Assembly: GCF_900635955.1 (NCBI RefSeq)
Contig: NZ_LR134201.1
Coordinates: forward strand, 2,480,001-2,544,000
Direction of reading: 5' to 3'
From: Cedecea lapagei
Lineage (GTDB): Bacteria > Pseudomonadota > Gammaproteobacteria > Enterobacterales > Enterobacteriaceae
DNA length: 64,000 nucleotides
Shown: piece by piece, positions 1 to 8,132 of the stretch
Layout of the letters: every line of letters begins with the position of its first letter
Numbering within the stretch: the stretch's first letter is position 1
Made by a program: the position numbers and the translations under genes
The notes under the pieces: model-generated
The model's input: only the letters and a program-made list of their open reading frames with translations
The model's database searches: none
Told to the model about the DNA's origin: nothing

Positions 1-617
1 TTAGCAACGGCAGGTTCACGGCTGCCCTGCGGGTTGGCCACTACGCCGTAGTGAGAGGCCCAGGTATGCGCGCCAATCTCAACCAGCGGTGATTCGCTGA
101 GCTCCCGAACCATTTCCCAGGTCGCAAACTTATCTCGCGGCGTCATCAGCCCGCCAAAGTCCACTTTTTTACCGGGCGGCGTATCGACCCAGCTGCCTAC
201 CGGCGCCCAAAGCGCAGGCACATTATAGGCCTTCAGCAGCGGCCAGACGCGGGTGTAAAAGCTGCTGTACCCATCATCAAAGGTAAGCAAGAACGCCTTC
301 GGCGGCAGCGGTCTGCCCCCTTTGTGCGCATCCAGAATCTCCTGCACGCTTACCGCGCGATAGCCATTATGTAACAGCCAGCTGATCTGCTCGCTCAGCG
401 CGCTGGTACGCACCGCCAGATAGCGCTGGTCGGGATCGTTGTCTTCCACATCATGGTAAGCCAGCACCAAAAAATGGTTCTGAGGCCAGGGCTTGTTGGC
501 CTCAAGCTGCGGCCGCTCTTTTGGCGGCAGAAAATGTATTTCCTGAGCGCACAGGCCGGAAAGGGTCAATAACCAGCCGATAGCGATCAGGCCGAGACGA
601 AAACTGTTGGTCAGCAT
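1..617 (-). CDS. pgaB: PgaB, poly-beta-1,6-GlcNAc N-deacetylase (5' part only)
   Basis: Partial gene: the start codon (positions 617-615) is inside the window and the 3' part runs off the left edge. PgaB is the outer-membrane/periplasmic lipoprotein that partially deacetylates PNAG so that it can be exported by PgaA. The visible ~205 residues begin with a hydrophobic export signal ending LTLSGLC, so the Cys just before AQE is a plausible lipidation site. A polysaccharide deacetylase (CE4) core follows, with AYHDVEDND and TFDDGYSSFYTRVWP, the metal/catalytic Asp motifs of the family, and then an EIGAHTW motif. It begins 8 bp after the pgaA stop, so the two are surely co-transcribed; pgaC and pgaD are expected further left. 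Confidence 0.93.
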   Translation of the reverse strand, partial: MLTNSFRLGLIAIGWLLTLSGLCAQEIHFLPPKERPQLEANKPWPQNHFLVLAYHDVEDNDPDQRYLAVRTSALSEQISWLLHNGYRAVSVQEILDAHKGGRPLPPKAFLLTFDDGYSSFYTRVWPLLKAYNVPALWAPVGSWVDTPPGKKVDFGGLMTPRDKFATWEMVRELSESPLVEIGAHTWASHYGVVANPQGSREPAVA

Positions 618-625
618 GCTTGTCC

Positions 626-3067
626 TTAAAATCGTAAATTCGCATCAAAAGCAACGGCGAGATGGGTTTCCCGTTTGCCGTCATAAGGCCGCTTTTCCCA
701 GTTCAGCATGGCCCCGGTGTCGAGAACGTTGTTCCACTGGATACGCTGGCCGTACCCCAGCGTAGTGATTGCCCCCGACCCCTGATTTTTTTGCCGGTAA
801 ATCCCCGCCCCGGCGCTCACCTGCTGGCTCCAGACAGTGTCATAGTGCTGATACATCACGTGGTTGGCGGCGAGCGCCGGCGCGACGGAGAGGTCCCATT
901 TCGGGCTGTAATAAACCGTGTCTGTTTTACTGTTGGTGCTCCAGGCCACGCCGGGCTGCAGGTCGAGCGTTATCCGCGGACTCTGCCAGATCCGCTCTTT
1001 GCCCTGCAGGGTATATTCCTGTCGATGGTTATGGTCGGTGAACCAGCTGGTCGTGGTAGTCAGCTGGTACTCGCGACGTTCGTTTTGGTACCAGCGGACC
1101 CACAGGTTGGCCTGATTTGCGCTTATCCCGTTGCGCAAAGCACGCAAAGGCGTATCACGGCTCAGGCGTTCAACCTCACCGCCAACTCGCCAGCTGTCGT
1201 TGAAGCTGTGCCAGCCAGAGACGCGAGCGCCCGGCTTATTGCCGCCGTTGAAATTGTTGTTTGCCAGCTCAATCTCGGCCCAGCTGTTGCGCGGGCGCCA
1301 CTCAATGCCGCCAAACAGGCTACGGCTGGAGCCTTTGCCTTCTTCGAACCGTCCGCTGTTAAAGCGATGCCCCCCGAACAGCCGCCAGCTGTCGGCGACT
1401 GGCGGGCCATAAATAGCCATATCCCAGCTGACATCGTGCGCTCCGCTGACGGGCGTGTCCGAGTGGATGCCCTGCTGACCGTTAATGCGCAGCTCTGACA
1501 TTCGGTGAACGTCACGGGCGCGGCTTAGCTGTCGGGAGCCGGGATCCAGCGGCGACCGAAGCATCACATCGTCGGTCAACAGATCCATCTGCCGCCACTC
1601 ATGAAGATCCTGCGCGACGCCGGCCTGCTGCCTTTCAAGCTCAAGGTTCGACGGCTCCAGAGCCTCCGCTTTCTTCAGCTCTCGCTCGGCGGCCTGGGGC
1701 TGCCCACGCGCCTGCAGCACCCGCGCATAATCAATACGCAATCCCTGGTTGCCGGGCGCAGAAGTAGCCAGACGATGAGACAACGTCTGTGCCTGTGGAA
1801 GATCGTTGGTGGCCAGAAGGTATTGCAGGGAGAGCGTTTTTGCCTCCAGCCAGCGATCGTTCGGCTGTGGCGCCGGGAATCCCTGGATATAGCGCTGATA
1901 AGGTGTTTCCCGCTGAAGGTTTTGCAGATAGCGGCTCGCGCCCTCGTACTGCCCACTATCCAGCAGGGCATAAAACATCGCCTGCTCATTTTCATTGGTC
2001 TGCCCGCTGAATAGCGGCTGCGAAAGCGCCTGCGCCCGGGTGACCTGTTTTTCGGCAAGATATGAGGCGATAACCCAGCGCAGAGCCCACGGCGGCACGC
2101 TGACCTTTTCTGCGGCCAGGGCTTCATATTCGTGAATGACCCGCGCGTAATATTGATGAGCGTAAAGGGCGCCAAGCCGGTCAATCCTTCCCTGGGTAAT
2201 GTCCTGCTGAGCCTGGGGATTGTTACGCCATTTAGCGAACAGGGCGTCATAGCGGTCCAGCGCCTGCTGGGCAACGATAAAACGCGTTTTTTGTGCTTCC
2301 GGCGGGAATTCAGCAAGGCGAACCATCTCGGCCGCCGCGTTCAACTCCAGCTTTCTGCGTTCCGCCTCCTTGAGCTCAACGTCGTTGGCCAGCATCAGCG
2401 CTGGCGTGCTTATCCTGTTCAGCGTCAGGCTGGCTATCAGATTTTCCAGCGCGGATTTATCCCCCGGCGCCAGCGCGAGGGCTCTTGTGTCACTCAGCAA
2501 CTGATCCCAGCTTTTTCCCTGCCTCAAGTAGACATAGGAAAGCGTCTGCAGATGCGCCAGGCTGGGGTTTTCCTCAACCAGCTGCAGCGCCTCATCCCTC
2601 GCCTGCCAGCTCTTTTGGCCGTCGGCGAGGGTTTTAATTCGGCCCATCAGGTAGTCATCGTTCCCGGGCGAGAGCCGAAGCGCCTCTTCCCAGAGAGTGA
2701 GCGACTCCGTCCAGCGTCGCAGGTTACGAAAGGACTGGGCGGCGGCGGCAATGCCGCGATCCGGGACCGAAACCCGGCCCTGATAACGCTGCCAGACGCT
2801 GATCGCCTCGTTATCGTGCCCCGCCCATGAGGCAACCTGCAGCCAGTCCGCCACCTGCTCCCGGTTAAGCGCCCTTATCTGCTCCTCACGCTTTAGCGAG
2901 TCAAGCAGCGGTTGGTAGTCCCCGCTTCGCGCCTGTAATACCTGCCTGTCATATAACGAGGTCGCCCCGATCCCTTGCGTCGGAAAGAGGCCGGGTATCG
3001 CTAAAAATAGCGATAGCTTCACGCCGCGATAAAAGAATAAATTTTTGATACTCAGCCGTTGTCCCAT
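626..3067 (-). CDS. pgaA: PgaA, outer-membrane PNAG export porin
   Basis: Encodes 813 residues (E. coli PgaA is about 807). PgaA forms the outer-membrane beta-barrel through which deacetylated PNAG leaves the cell; its periplasmic N-terminal half is a TPR superhelix that recruits PgaB and the polymer. Here an N-terminal signal-like segment (about residues 15-35) is followed by TPR-like helices to about residue 500, including the conserved block NAPGNQ/APGNQGLRIDYA and QARG.P.AAERELKKAEALEP. The C-terminal barrel contains GWHSFNDSWRVGGEVERLS and WEKRPYDGKRE and ends in a terminal Phe (NLRF), the usual outer-membrane assembly signal. The N-terminal half looks more diverged from E. coli than the barrel. 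First gene of the leftward pga operon. The ATG has only a weak Shine-Dalgarno sequence, as expected where translation is controlled. Confidence 0.95.
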   Translation of the reverse strand: MGQRLSIKNLFFYRGVKLSLFLAIPGLFPTQGIGATSLYDRQVLQARSGDYQPLLDSLKREEQIRALNREQVADWLQVASWAGHDNEAISVWQRYQGRVSVPDRGIAAAAQSFRNLRRWTESLTLWEEALRLSPGNDDYLMGRIKTLADGQKSWQARDEALQLVEENPSLAHLQTLSYVYLRQGKSWDQLLSDTRALALAPGDKSALENLIASLTLNRISTPALMLANDVELKEAERRKLELNAAAEMVRLAEFPPEAQKTRFIVAQQALDRYDALFAKWRNNPQAQQDITQGRIDRLGALYAHQYYARVIHEYEALAAEKVSVPPWALRWVIASYLAEKQVTRAQALSQPLFSGQTNENEQAMFYALLDSGQYEGASRYLQNLQRETPYQRYIQGFPAPQPNDRWLEAKTLSLQYLLATNDLPQAQTLSHRLATSAPGNQGLRIDYARVLQARGQPQAAERELKKAEALEPSNLELERQQAGVAQDLHEWRQMDLLTDDVMLRSPLDPGSRQLSRARDVHRMSELRINGQQGIHSDTPVSGAHDVSWDMAIYGPPVADSWRLFGGHRFNSGRFEEGKGSSRSLFGGIEWRPRNSWAEIELANNNFNGGNKPGARVSGWHSFNDSWRVGGEVERLSRDTPLRALRNGISANQANLWVRWYQNERREYQLTTTTSWFTDHNHRQEYTLQGKERIWQSPRITLDLQPGVAWSTNSKTDTVYYSPKWDLSVAPALAANHVMYQHYDTVWSQQVSAGAGIYRQKNQGSGAITTLGYGQRIQWNNVLDTGAMLNWEKRPYDGKRETHLAVAFDANLRF

Positions 3068-3096
3068 AAATATCTATTATTCCATTATGAATGAGC

Positions 3097-3124
3097 ATGG
3101 TTTTCCGCCGCATATGAAAACCAT
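3097..3124 (-). promoter_or_regulatory. Leader hairpin just upstream of pgaA
   Basis: Perfect 9-bp inverted repeat: ATGGTTTTC (3097-3105) and GAAAACCAT (3116-3124) around a 10-nt loop. In the leftward pgaA mRNA the loop and the 3' stem create GGCGGA about 35 nt before the start codon. A GGA at a hairpin loop edge is the kind of site CsrA uses, but binding here is inference. Confidence 0.5.
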
Positions 3125-3158
3125 AATGCGTGTGCAGCGGAAGAATTTTGACACAGTA

Positions 3159-3176
3159 AAATGCCCTCTGGCATTT
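3159..3176 (-). promoter_or_regulatory. Second pgaA leader hairpin
   Basis: Perfect 7-bp inverted repeat AAATGCC (3159-3165) / GGCATTT (3170-3176) with a 4-nt loop, about 95 nt upstream of the pgaA start in the leftward transcript. It has no T-tract, so it looks like a leader structure rather than a terminator. Its role is unknown. Confidence 0.4.
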
Positions 3177-3770
3177 AAGGGGTTTTATTGCAAAGGGTTT
3201 TCTTCACCTATCTCTCTTTTTTATTTTAAGCTTTAGGATAAAACTCAAAATACCATCGTCAGCAATTGATTTAACGACAGGAATGATAAGTCACTGAGAA
3301 TAAGTTTGTGAATACTCTTAATCCGCCGCCCGGCAGCATTTAAGAATACTCTGTACAGGCATTCCGATAATTCACAGGCCATCAAAGAAAAGAAAATAAC
3401 ATGTTGATTTTAAATGAATTAAAATGAAAAATTACGTTGTAAATCGATATTTATATCGCACAAAAAAGTATATCGCAGCGAAAATCCATATGTTATTCAG
3501 GATGTTTCCTGGCTAAGAATCCTAATTTCCATCGCGTCGACTTTTTTCTTATACCTTTTTATTTATAATTCTCCCCACTGTTAATAAAGAGAGAGCACCC
3601 CTGGTATTCAATATCTCACCCAACAATAAACACAAACTCTGCCTAACTTACCTAAAGGTTAGTTAGTTCATTTTTAATGGAATATTCAAAATACGCTGTG
3701 TAAACGCATGCCGCTGGTTTTCAACGGAGATGCATTTGGGATTTAAGTGATATTAAAGGGATACGCTGCG

Positions 3771-4334
3771 GTGAAAGCGACAATTTTGGTTACTCAGGAT
3801 CATTATCTTTATCAGGGAATAAGAAATTATTTCCCCGACATCATTCTGTTGCGCACCGTCGAAAGAAGGAGTTTTAGCTTTGGCTACGAGGAATACGCCG
3901 TTCTGGTTGATAGCCGCCTGCCTTTGGCGCAGTGGGAAAACATCATTACCAGCGCGGAGAAGGCCGGAGCGTCCGTCGTCTGCATCATGCTGGATATGCG
4001 CCATAGCGAACTCTCTCCGCTCAGACTCAGGTGGAGCCTTGACATGTCGATGTCCAGTGAGGATGTGGAAGCCCTGTTCATGCTGCTGCAAAAGGTGAAG
4101 ATCGATCCTCAGGCCAGAGAATGGTTTTATGATATGCGCCTCAGCTTAGAGGAACGCACGATGATGGCCCTGCTGAGGAAAGGGCTGCCCATGGAGGTCG
4201 TGGCAGAGAAAGTTAATACGTCGCTGAAAAGCCTGTACCGCAGACGAAACGAGATGTACGAGAGATTAGGGCTAACTAATTTTAATGAGGCCTGTCGGCT
4301 GATATTTACCGACGAAGAGCAAAACTACCCCTGA
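3771..4334 (+). CDS. LuxR-type HTH transcriptional regulator
   Basis: About 187 residues. The N-terminal ~120 residues (KATILVTQDHYLYQGIRNYF...) resemble the degenerate receiver-like domain of BglJ/YjjQ/DctR-type regulators, without a clear phospho-acceptor pocket. Residues about 130-187 form a LuxR-family helix-turn-helix (LSLEERTMMALLRKG, then VAEKVNTSLKSLYRRRNEMYERLGL). I chose GTG at 3771 because AAAGGGA lies 9 nt upstream; an in-frame GTG at 3747 would add eight residues but has poor ribosome-binding context. The gene is divergent from pgaA across the shared AT-rich region, so control of pga is a reasonable guess, but the target is not shown. No E. coli symbol can be assigned. Confidence 0.8.
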   Translation: MKATILVTQDHYLYQGIRNYFPDIILLRTVERRSFSFGYEEYAVLVDSRLPLAQWENIITSAEKAGASVVCIMLDMRHSELSPLRLRWSLDMSMSSEDVEALFMLLQKVKIDPQAREWFYDMRLSLEERTMMALLRKGLPMEVVAEKVNTSLKSLYRRRNEMYERLGLTNFNEACRLIFTDEEQNYP

Positions 4335-4350
4335 CTCAGGCGGCGATTAC

Positions 4351-4370
4351 ACCTTCCCCCAGGGGAAGGT
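4351..4370 (+). terminator. Inverted repeat after the LuxR-type gene
   Basis: ACCTTCCCC (4351-4359) and GGGGAAGGT (4362-4370) form a perfect, very GC-rich hairpin 17 bp after the regulator's stop codon. There is no proper T-tract (TTAAAG follows), so termination is probable but not certain. Confidence 0.5.
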
Positions 4371-4503
4371 TAAAGCCCTGACCACATTGAAATATAACTC
4401 ATTGTATCTATTATATTTTAATGGGTTTTAATCCGCTATTCAGGGCCAGCCAGCCTGAAAACTCTACGGGCTGAGCTCGCCCTGGCTTCCTGCCGCCCTT
4501 CAA

Positions 4504-4519
4504 TGAGATCTAACTCACA
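4504..4519 (+). promoter_or_regulatory. CRP-like binding site upstream of btsT
   Basis: TGAGA-N6-TCACA at 4504-4519 matches the CRP consensus TGTGA-N6-TCACA in nine of ten core bases. Catabolite control of btsT by cAMP-CRP is described for E. coli, as I recall. The site lies immediately upstream of the ACCGCT repeats, a normal position for an activator. Confidence 0.6.
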
Positions 4520-4547
4520 GTTTTCAGTGACTTAAAGCAGGTGTAAA

Positions 4548-4595
4548 ACCGCTTAGCCCATCCACTAACCGCTCATCTTCGTATATGACCGCTCG
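4548..4595 (+). promoter_or_regulatory. Three phased ACCGCT repeats, probable BtsR binding sites
   Basis: ACCGCTTA (4548-4555), ACCGCTCA (4568-4575) and ACCGCTCG (4588-4595) are direct repeats starting exactly 20 bp apart, about two helical turns. From memory, BtsR (YehT) of E. coli recognises paired ACC(G/A)CT(C/T)A-type direct repeats in the btsT promoter, with a spacer of about 13 bp. LytTR regulators typically bind such direct repeats on one DNA face. The btsR gene is 4 kb away in this window. Confidence 0.7.
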
Positions 4596-4729
4596 GCCAC
4601 TCTTTTCCCCCTAATGGAGAAAAAATCGCCACGCTATAGCTGGCATAGCTTTATGCCCTTCTTTTACACCAACCAGGCTCAGTAAACGGCGAACAGGCAT
4701 AGCGTCGGGTACTGACAAACGGATGACTT

Positions 4730-6883
4730 ATGAATAAAAATAAATTTCTCAAACATATACCCTGGGTGATTCTGGGGATCATCGGGGCCTGCTGTCTGGC
4801 CGTCGTTGCCCTGCGGCGGGGGGAGCACATCAGCGCCCTGTGGATAGTGGTCGCGTCGGTGTCGGTTTACCTGGTCGCCTACCGCTATTACAGCCTCTAT
4901 ATCGCCCAAAAGGTGATGAAGCTCGACCCTACGCGAGCAACGCCGGCGGTTATTAATAACGACGGCCTGAACTATGTTCCTACCAACCGTAACGTCCTGT
5001 TTGGGCACCACTTTGCGGCGATAGCTGGCGCGGGACCTCTGGTCGGCCCGGTTCTGGCGGCACAGATGGGCTATCTGCCCGGCGTCCTCTGGCTCTTAGC
5101 GGGCGTCGTGCTGGCCGGCGCGGTGCAGGACTTTATGGTGCTGTTTATCTCCTCTCGCCGTAACGGCGCTTCGCTGGGCGAGATGATCAAAGAAGAGATG
5201 GGGCCGGTGCCGGGGACTATTGCCCTGTTCGGCTGCTTCCTGATCATGATTATTATCCTGGCCGTGCTGGCACTTATCGTGGTGAAAGCGCTGGCGGAAA
5301 GCCCGTGGGGCGTGTTTACCGTCTGTTCGACGGTGCCGATTGCCCTGTTTATGGGTATCTACATGCGATTTATTCGCCCTGGCCGGGTGGGTGAAGTCTC
5401 GGTTATCGGTATTGTTCTGCTGGTCGCCTCGATTTACTTCGGCGGCGTGATTGCCCATGACCCTTACTGGGGCCCGGCGCTGACCTTTAAAGATACCACC
5501 ATCACCTTTACCCTAATTGGCTACGCTTTTGTCTCTGCCCTGCTGCCGGTATGGCTGATCCTCGCCCCCCGCGACTATCTGGCCACCTTCCTGAAAATCG
5601 GGGTTATCGTCGGTCTGGCGATCGGTATCGTTATCCTCAACCCTGAGCTGAAAATGCCGGCGATTACCCAATACGTGGACGGCACCGGTCCGCTGTGGAA
5701 AGGCGCTCTGTTCCCGTTCTTGTTTATCACCATTGCCTGCGGTGCGGTATCCGGCTTCCACGCGCTTATTGCGTCCGGCACTACGCCAAAACTGCTCGCC
5801 TGCGAAACCGATGCTCGCTTTATCGGGTACGGCGCAATGCTGATGGAGTCCTTTGTTGCGGTTATGGCGCTGGTTGCGGCGTCCATCATCGAACCTGGCC
5901 TGTACTTCGCGATGAACACGCCACCGGCGGGCCTCGGCATTACCATGCCAAACCTGCATGAGCTGGGAGGCGAAAACGCGCCGATGATTCTGGCGCAGCT
6001 GAAAGATGTCACCGCTCATGCGGCAGCGACGGTCAGCTCCTGGGGCTTTGTTATTTCTCCAGAGCAGATCCTGCAAACGGCGAAAGACATCGGCGAGCCT
6101 TCCGTTCTGAACCGCGCAGGCGGGGCGCCTACGCTTGCGGTAGGTATCGCGCACGTGTTCCACAAAATCGTACCGGTGGCGGATATGGGCTTCTGGTATC
6201 ACTTCGGCATTCTGTTTGAGGCTCTGTTTATCCTCACCGCGCTGGATGCCGGCACGCGCTCCGGCCGCTTTATGCTGCAGGATCTACTGGGCAACTTTAT
6301 TCCGTTCCTGAAAAAGACCGACTCGCTGGTGGCGGGCATCATCGGTACCGCAGGCTGCGTCGGGCTGTGGGGCTACCTGCTGTATCAGGGCGTGGTCGAT
6401 CCGCTGGGCGGCGTCAAAAGCCTGTGGCCGCTGTTCGGCATCTCCAACCAGATGCTCGCGGCAGTAGCGTTAGTGCTGGCAACCGTGGTACTGGTGAAGA
6501 TGAAACGCACCCAATACATCTGGGTTACCGTGGTTCCGGCCGTCTGGCTGCTTATCTGCACTACCTGGGCGCTGGGCCTGAAGCTCTTCAGCAGCAACCC
6601 GCAGATGGAAGGCTTCTTCTTTATGGCCAACCAGTATAAGGCGCGCATCAGCGCGGGCGGCGCGGATCTGACGGCACAGGAGATCGCCAATATGAACCAT
6701 ATTGTCGTCAACAACTACACCAACGCAGGCCTGAGCATTCTGTTCCTGGTGGTGGTTTACAGCATCATTTTCTACGGCATTAAGGCCTGGAAAGAGGCGC
6801 GTAAATCCGACCAGCCGACGGACAAAGAAACGCCTTACCAGCCGGTGCCGAAAGAAGGCATTAAGATTTCATCCGGCCACTGA
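4730..6883 (+). CDS. btsT: BtsT (YjiY), pyruvate/H+ symporter of the CstA family
   Basis: 717 residues, near-identical along its length to E. coli BtsT (716 aa), a high-affinity inner-membrane pyruvate transporter induced when pyruvate appears outside. The CstA-type signature is plain: GHHFAAIAGAGPLVGPVLAAQMGYLPG near residues 94-119, then multiple hydrophobic segments across the protein (roughly 16-18 membrane helices) and a short charged C-terminal tail. The ATG start gives MNKNKFLKHIPWVILGI, matching the E. coli start region. It heads the operon btsT-yjiX-yjiA, with a short hairpin separating it from yjiX. Regulation is probably by BtsR through the phased repeats upstream, plus CRP. Confidence 0.97.
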   Translation: MNKNKFLKHIPWVILGIIGACCLAVVALRRGEHISALWIVVASVSVYLVAYRYYSLYIAQKVMKLDPTRATPAVINNDGLNYVPTNRNVLFGHHFAAIAGAGPLVGPVLAAQMGYLPGVLWLLAGVVLAGAVQDFMVLFISSRRNGASLGEMIKEEMGPVPGTIALFGCFLIMIIILAVLALIVVKALAESPWGVFTVCSTVPIALFMGIYMRFIRPGRVGEVSVIGIVLLVASIYFGGVIAHDPYWGPALTFKDTTITFTLIGYAFVSALLPVWLILAPRDYLATFLKIGVIVGLAIGIVILNPELKMPAITQYVDGTGPLWKGALFPFLFITIACGAVSGFHALIASGTTPKLLACETDARFIGYGAMLMESFVAVMALVAASIIEPGLYFAMNTPPAGLGITMPNLHELGGENAPMILAQLKDVTAHAAATVSSWGFVISPEQILQTAKDIGEPSVLNRAGGAPTLAVGIAHVFHKIVPVADMGFWYHFGILFEALFILTALDAGTRSGRFMLQDLLGNFIPFLKKTDSLVAGIIGTAGCVGLWGYLLYQGVVDPLGGVKSLWPLFGISNQMLAAVALVLATVVLVKMKRTQYIWVTVVPAVWLLICTTWALGLKLFSSNPQMEGFFFMANQYKARISAGGADLTAQEIANMNHIVVNNYTNAGLSILFLVVVYSIIFYGIKAWKEARKSDQPTDKETPYQPVPKEGIKISSGH

Positions 6884-6898
6884 TCGCTTCATCTGACT

Positions 6899-6916
6899 GC
6901 CCCGCATTAGCGGGGC
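6899..6916 (+). terminator. Intra-operon hairpin between btsT and yjiX
   Basis: Perfect 7-bp stem GCCCCGC (6899-6905) / GCGGGGC (6910-6916) with a 4-nt loop, followed by only TTTAAT. It sits in the 56-bp gap between btsT and yjiX. The weak T-tract suggests a leaky terminator or mRNA-stabilising structure that lowers expression of yjiX-yjiA relative to btsT. Confidence 0.6.
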
Positions 6917-6939
6917 TTTAATCACTTAAGGAGCGAAGG

Positions 6940-7143
6940 ATGTTTGATAACTTAGGTGCGGCAAAGAAGTACCTCGGCCAGGCGGCGCGGATGCTCGTTG
7001 GCATCCCGGATTACGATACTTACGTGCTGCATATGCAGACAAATCATCCGGATCAGCCGCCCATGACCTATAAAGAGTTCTTTCGTGAACGCCAGCAGGC
7101 ACGCTACGGCGGAGACGGTAAAGGCGGCATGCGCTGCTGTTAA
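6940..7143 (+). CDS. yjiX: YjiX, YbdD/YjiX family small protein
   Basis: 67 residues, almost the same as E. coli YjiX: LGAAKKYLGQAARMLVGIPDYDTYVLHM, then a tail FFRERQQARYGGDGKGGMRCC. Members of this family lie directly downstream of CstA/BtsT-type carbon-starvation transporters and are thought to act with them; the molecular role is not established. A good ribosome-binding site (AAGGAG) precedes the ATG. The C-terminal MRCC is conserved and hints at metal or redox chemistry, which would fit the neighbouring metal-binding GTPase; that is inference. Confidence 0.93.
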   Translation: MFDNLGAAKKYLGQAARMLVGIPDYDTYVLHMQTNHPDQPPMTYKEFFRERQQARYGGDGKGGMRCC

Positions 7144-7156
7144 CAGGAAAGAGGCT

Positions 7157-8122
7157 ATGACACCGATTGCAGTCACTGTATTAACCGGTTTTCTCGGCGC
7201 AGGGAAAACTACCCTTTTACGCCATATCCTGCATGAACAGCAGGAGGAGAAGATTGCCGTTATTGAAAACGAGTTTGGCGAAGCGCCCATCGACAGCCAG
7301 CTGATTGGCGACCGCGCCACCCGTATCACAACGCTTAGCAACGGTTGCATCTGCTGCACGCGATCGAGCGAGCTGGAAGATGCCCTGTTGGATCTGCTCG
7401 ACAGCCGGGATAAAGGCGAAATTCAGTTCGACAGGCTGATCGTCGAGTGTACGGGAATGGCCGATCCTGGCCCTATCCTTCAGGCATTTTTCGCCCATGA
7501 AATCATCTGTGAACGTTACCTGCTGGATGGCGTAATTACGCTGGTGGATGCGGTGCATGCGAACTCGCAGCTGGACCAGTTCCCGCTTGCGCAGTCGCAA
7601 ATTGGCTACGCCGACCGTATTCTGCTGACCAAAACCGATGTGGCCGGAGGATCCGCCGGGTTAATTGAACGCCTGCAGCGCATCAACGCCCGCGCTCCGG
7701 TTTATCCTGTCGTGCACGGCGAGATTGACCTTGCTCTGCTGTTTAATACCCGCGGCTTTATGCTGGAAGAGAATGTTGTGGCGGCCAAACCTCGCTTCCA
7801 CCGTATTGCGCCGCAGCAGAACCAGGTCTCGTCGATTGTGGTCACGCTGGACTATCCCGTCGCGCTGGACGCCGTTTCTTCGGTGATGGAAAACCTGCTT
7901 TCAGGCTTCGCGGATAATCTGCTCCGCTACAAAGGGATGCTGTGGATTGAGGGCCAGCCCTGCCGCCTGCTGTTCCAGGGCGTACAGCGCCTGTACAGCG
8001 CCGACTGGGACCGTGAGTGGCAGCAGAACGAAACGCCGGAAAGCACGCTGGTGTTTATCGGTGTTTCGCTCCCGGAAGCGGAGATCCGCAACGCCTTTGC
8101 CGGATTAAAACAGACCGCATAA
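7157..8122 (+). CDS. yjiA: YjiA, COG0523 family metal-binding GTPase
   Basis: 321 residues (E. coli YjiA 318). N-terminal G-domain with Walker A GFLGAGKTT at residues 11-19, the family metal site CICC at residues 64-67 and a TKTDVAG base-specificity motif; the C-terminal part carries the CobW_C domain. COG0523 proteins are GTP-driven metallochaperones or metal-insertion factors in the cytoplasm; YjiA binds Zn/Co/Ni in vitro, but its client is unknown. I chose ATG 7157, which gives MTPIAVTVLTG and has AAAGAGG 3 nt upstream. A longer in-frame reading from 7085 would overlap yjiX and lacks family similarity. Convergent with btsR, whose stop is only 10 bp away. Confidence 0.95.
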   Translation: MTPIAVTVLTGFLGAGKTTLLRHILHEQQEEKIAVIENEFGEAPIDSQLIGDRATRITTLSNGCICCTRSSELEDALLDLLDSRDKGEIQFDRLIVECTGMADPGPILQAFFAHEIICERYLLDGVITLVDAVHANSQLDQFPLAQSQIGYADRILLTKTDVAGGSAGLIERLQRINARAPVYPVVHGEIDLALLFNTRGFMLEENVVAAKPRFHRIAPQQNQVSSIVVTLDYPVALDAVSSVMENLLSGFADNLLRYKGMLWIEGQPCRLLFQGVQRLYSADWDREWQQNETPESTLVFIGVSLPEAEIRNAFAGLKQTA

Positions 8123-8132
8123 CCTGCCGGTT

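Larger units (their letters stand above)
3068..3746 (-). promoter_or_regulatory. pgaA leader and AT-rich divergent promoter region
   Basis: About 680 bp without a convincing gene, between pgaA and the LuxR-type regulator. The part next to pgaA would be transcribed leftward as its 5' leader and can fold into at least two hairpins (listed separately). In E. coli the pgaA leader is about 234 nt and is repressed by CsrA binding GGA motifs; that is known for the family, not shown here. From about 3230 to 3740 the DNA is markedly AT-rich with no ORF of note, typical of an upstream control region bound by nucleoid proteins. I could not assign a -10/-35 pair with confidence. Confidence 0.55.
4335..4729 (+). 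promoter_or_regulatory. btsT upstream control region
   Basis: 395-bp intergenic region holding, in order: the GC-rich hairpin that ends the LuxR-type gene, an AT-rich stretch, a CRP-like site (4504-4519), three phased ACCGCT repeats (4548-4595), and then about 135 bp to the btsT start, where the core promoter and leader must lie. No gene is seen. Confidence 0.6.

Noticed and set aside
662..1498. 278-codon open frame on the plus strand inside pgaA
   Set aside because: Antisense shadow of a well-identified gene; the translation has no family features.
7085..7156. Upstream start for yjiA
   Set aside because: It overlaps yjiX and adds residues absent from the family; ATG 7157 has a good ribosome-binding site.
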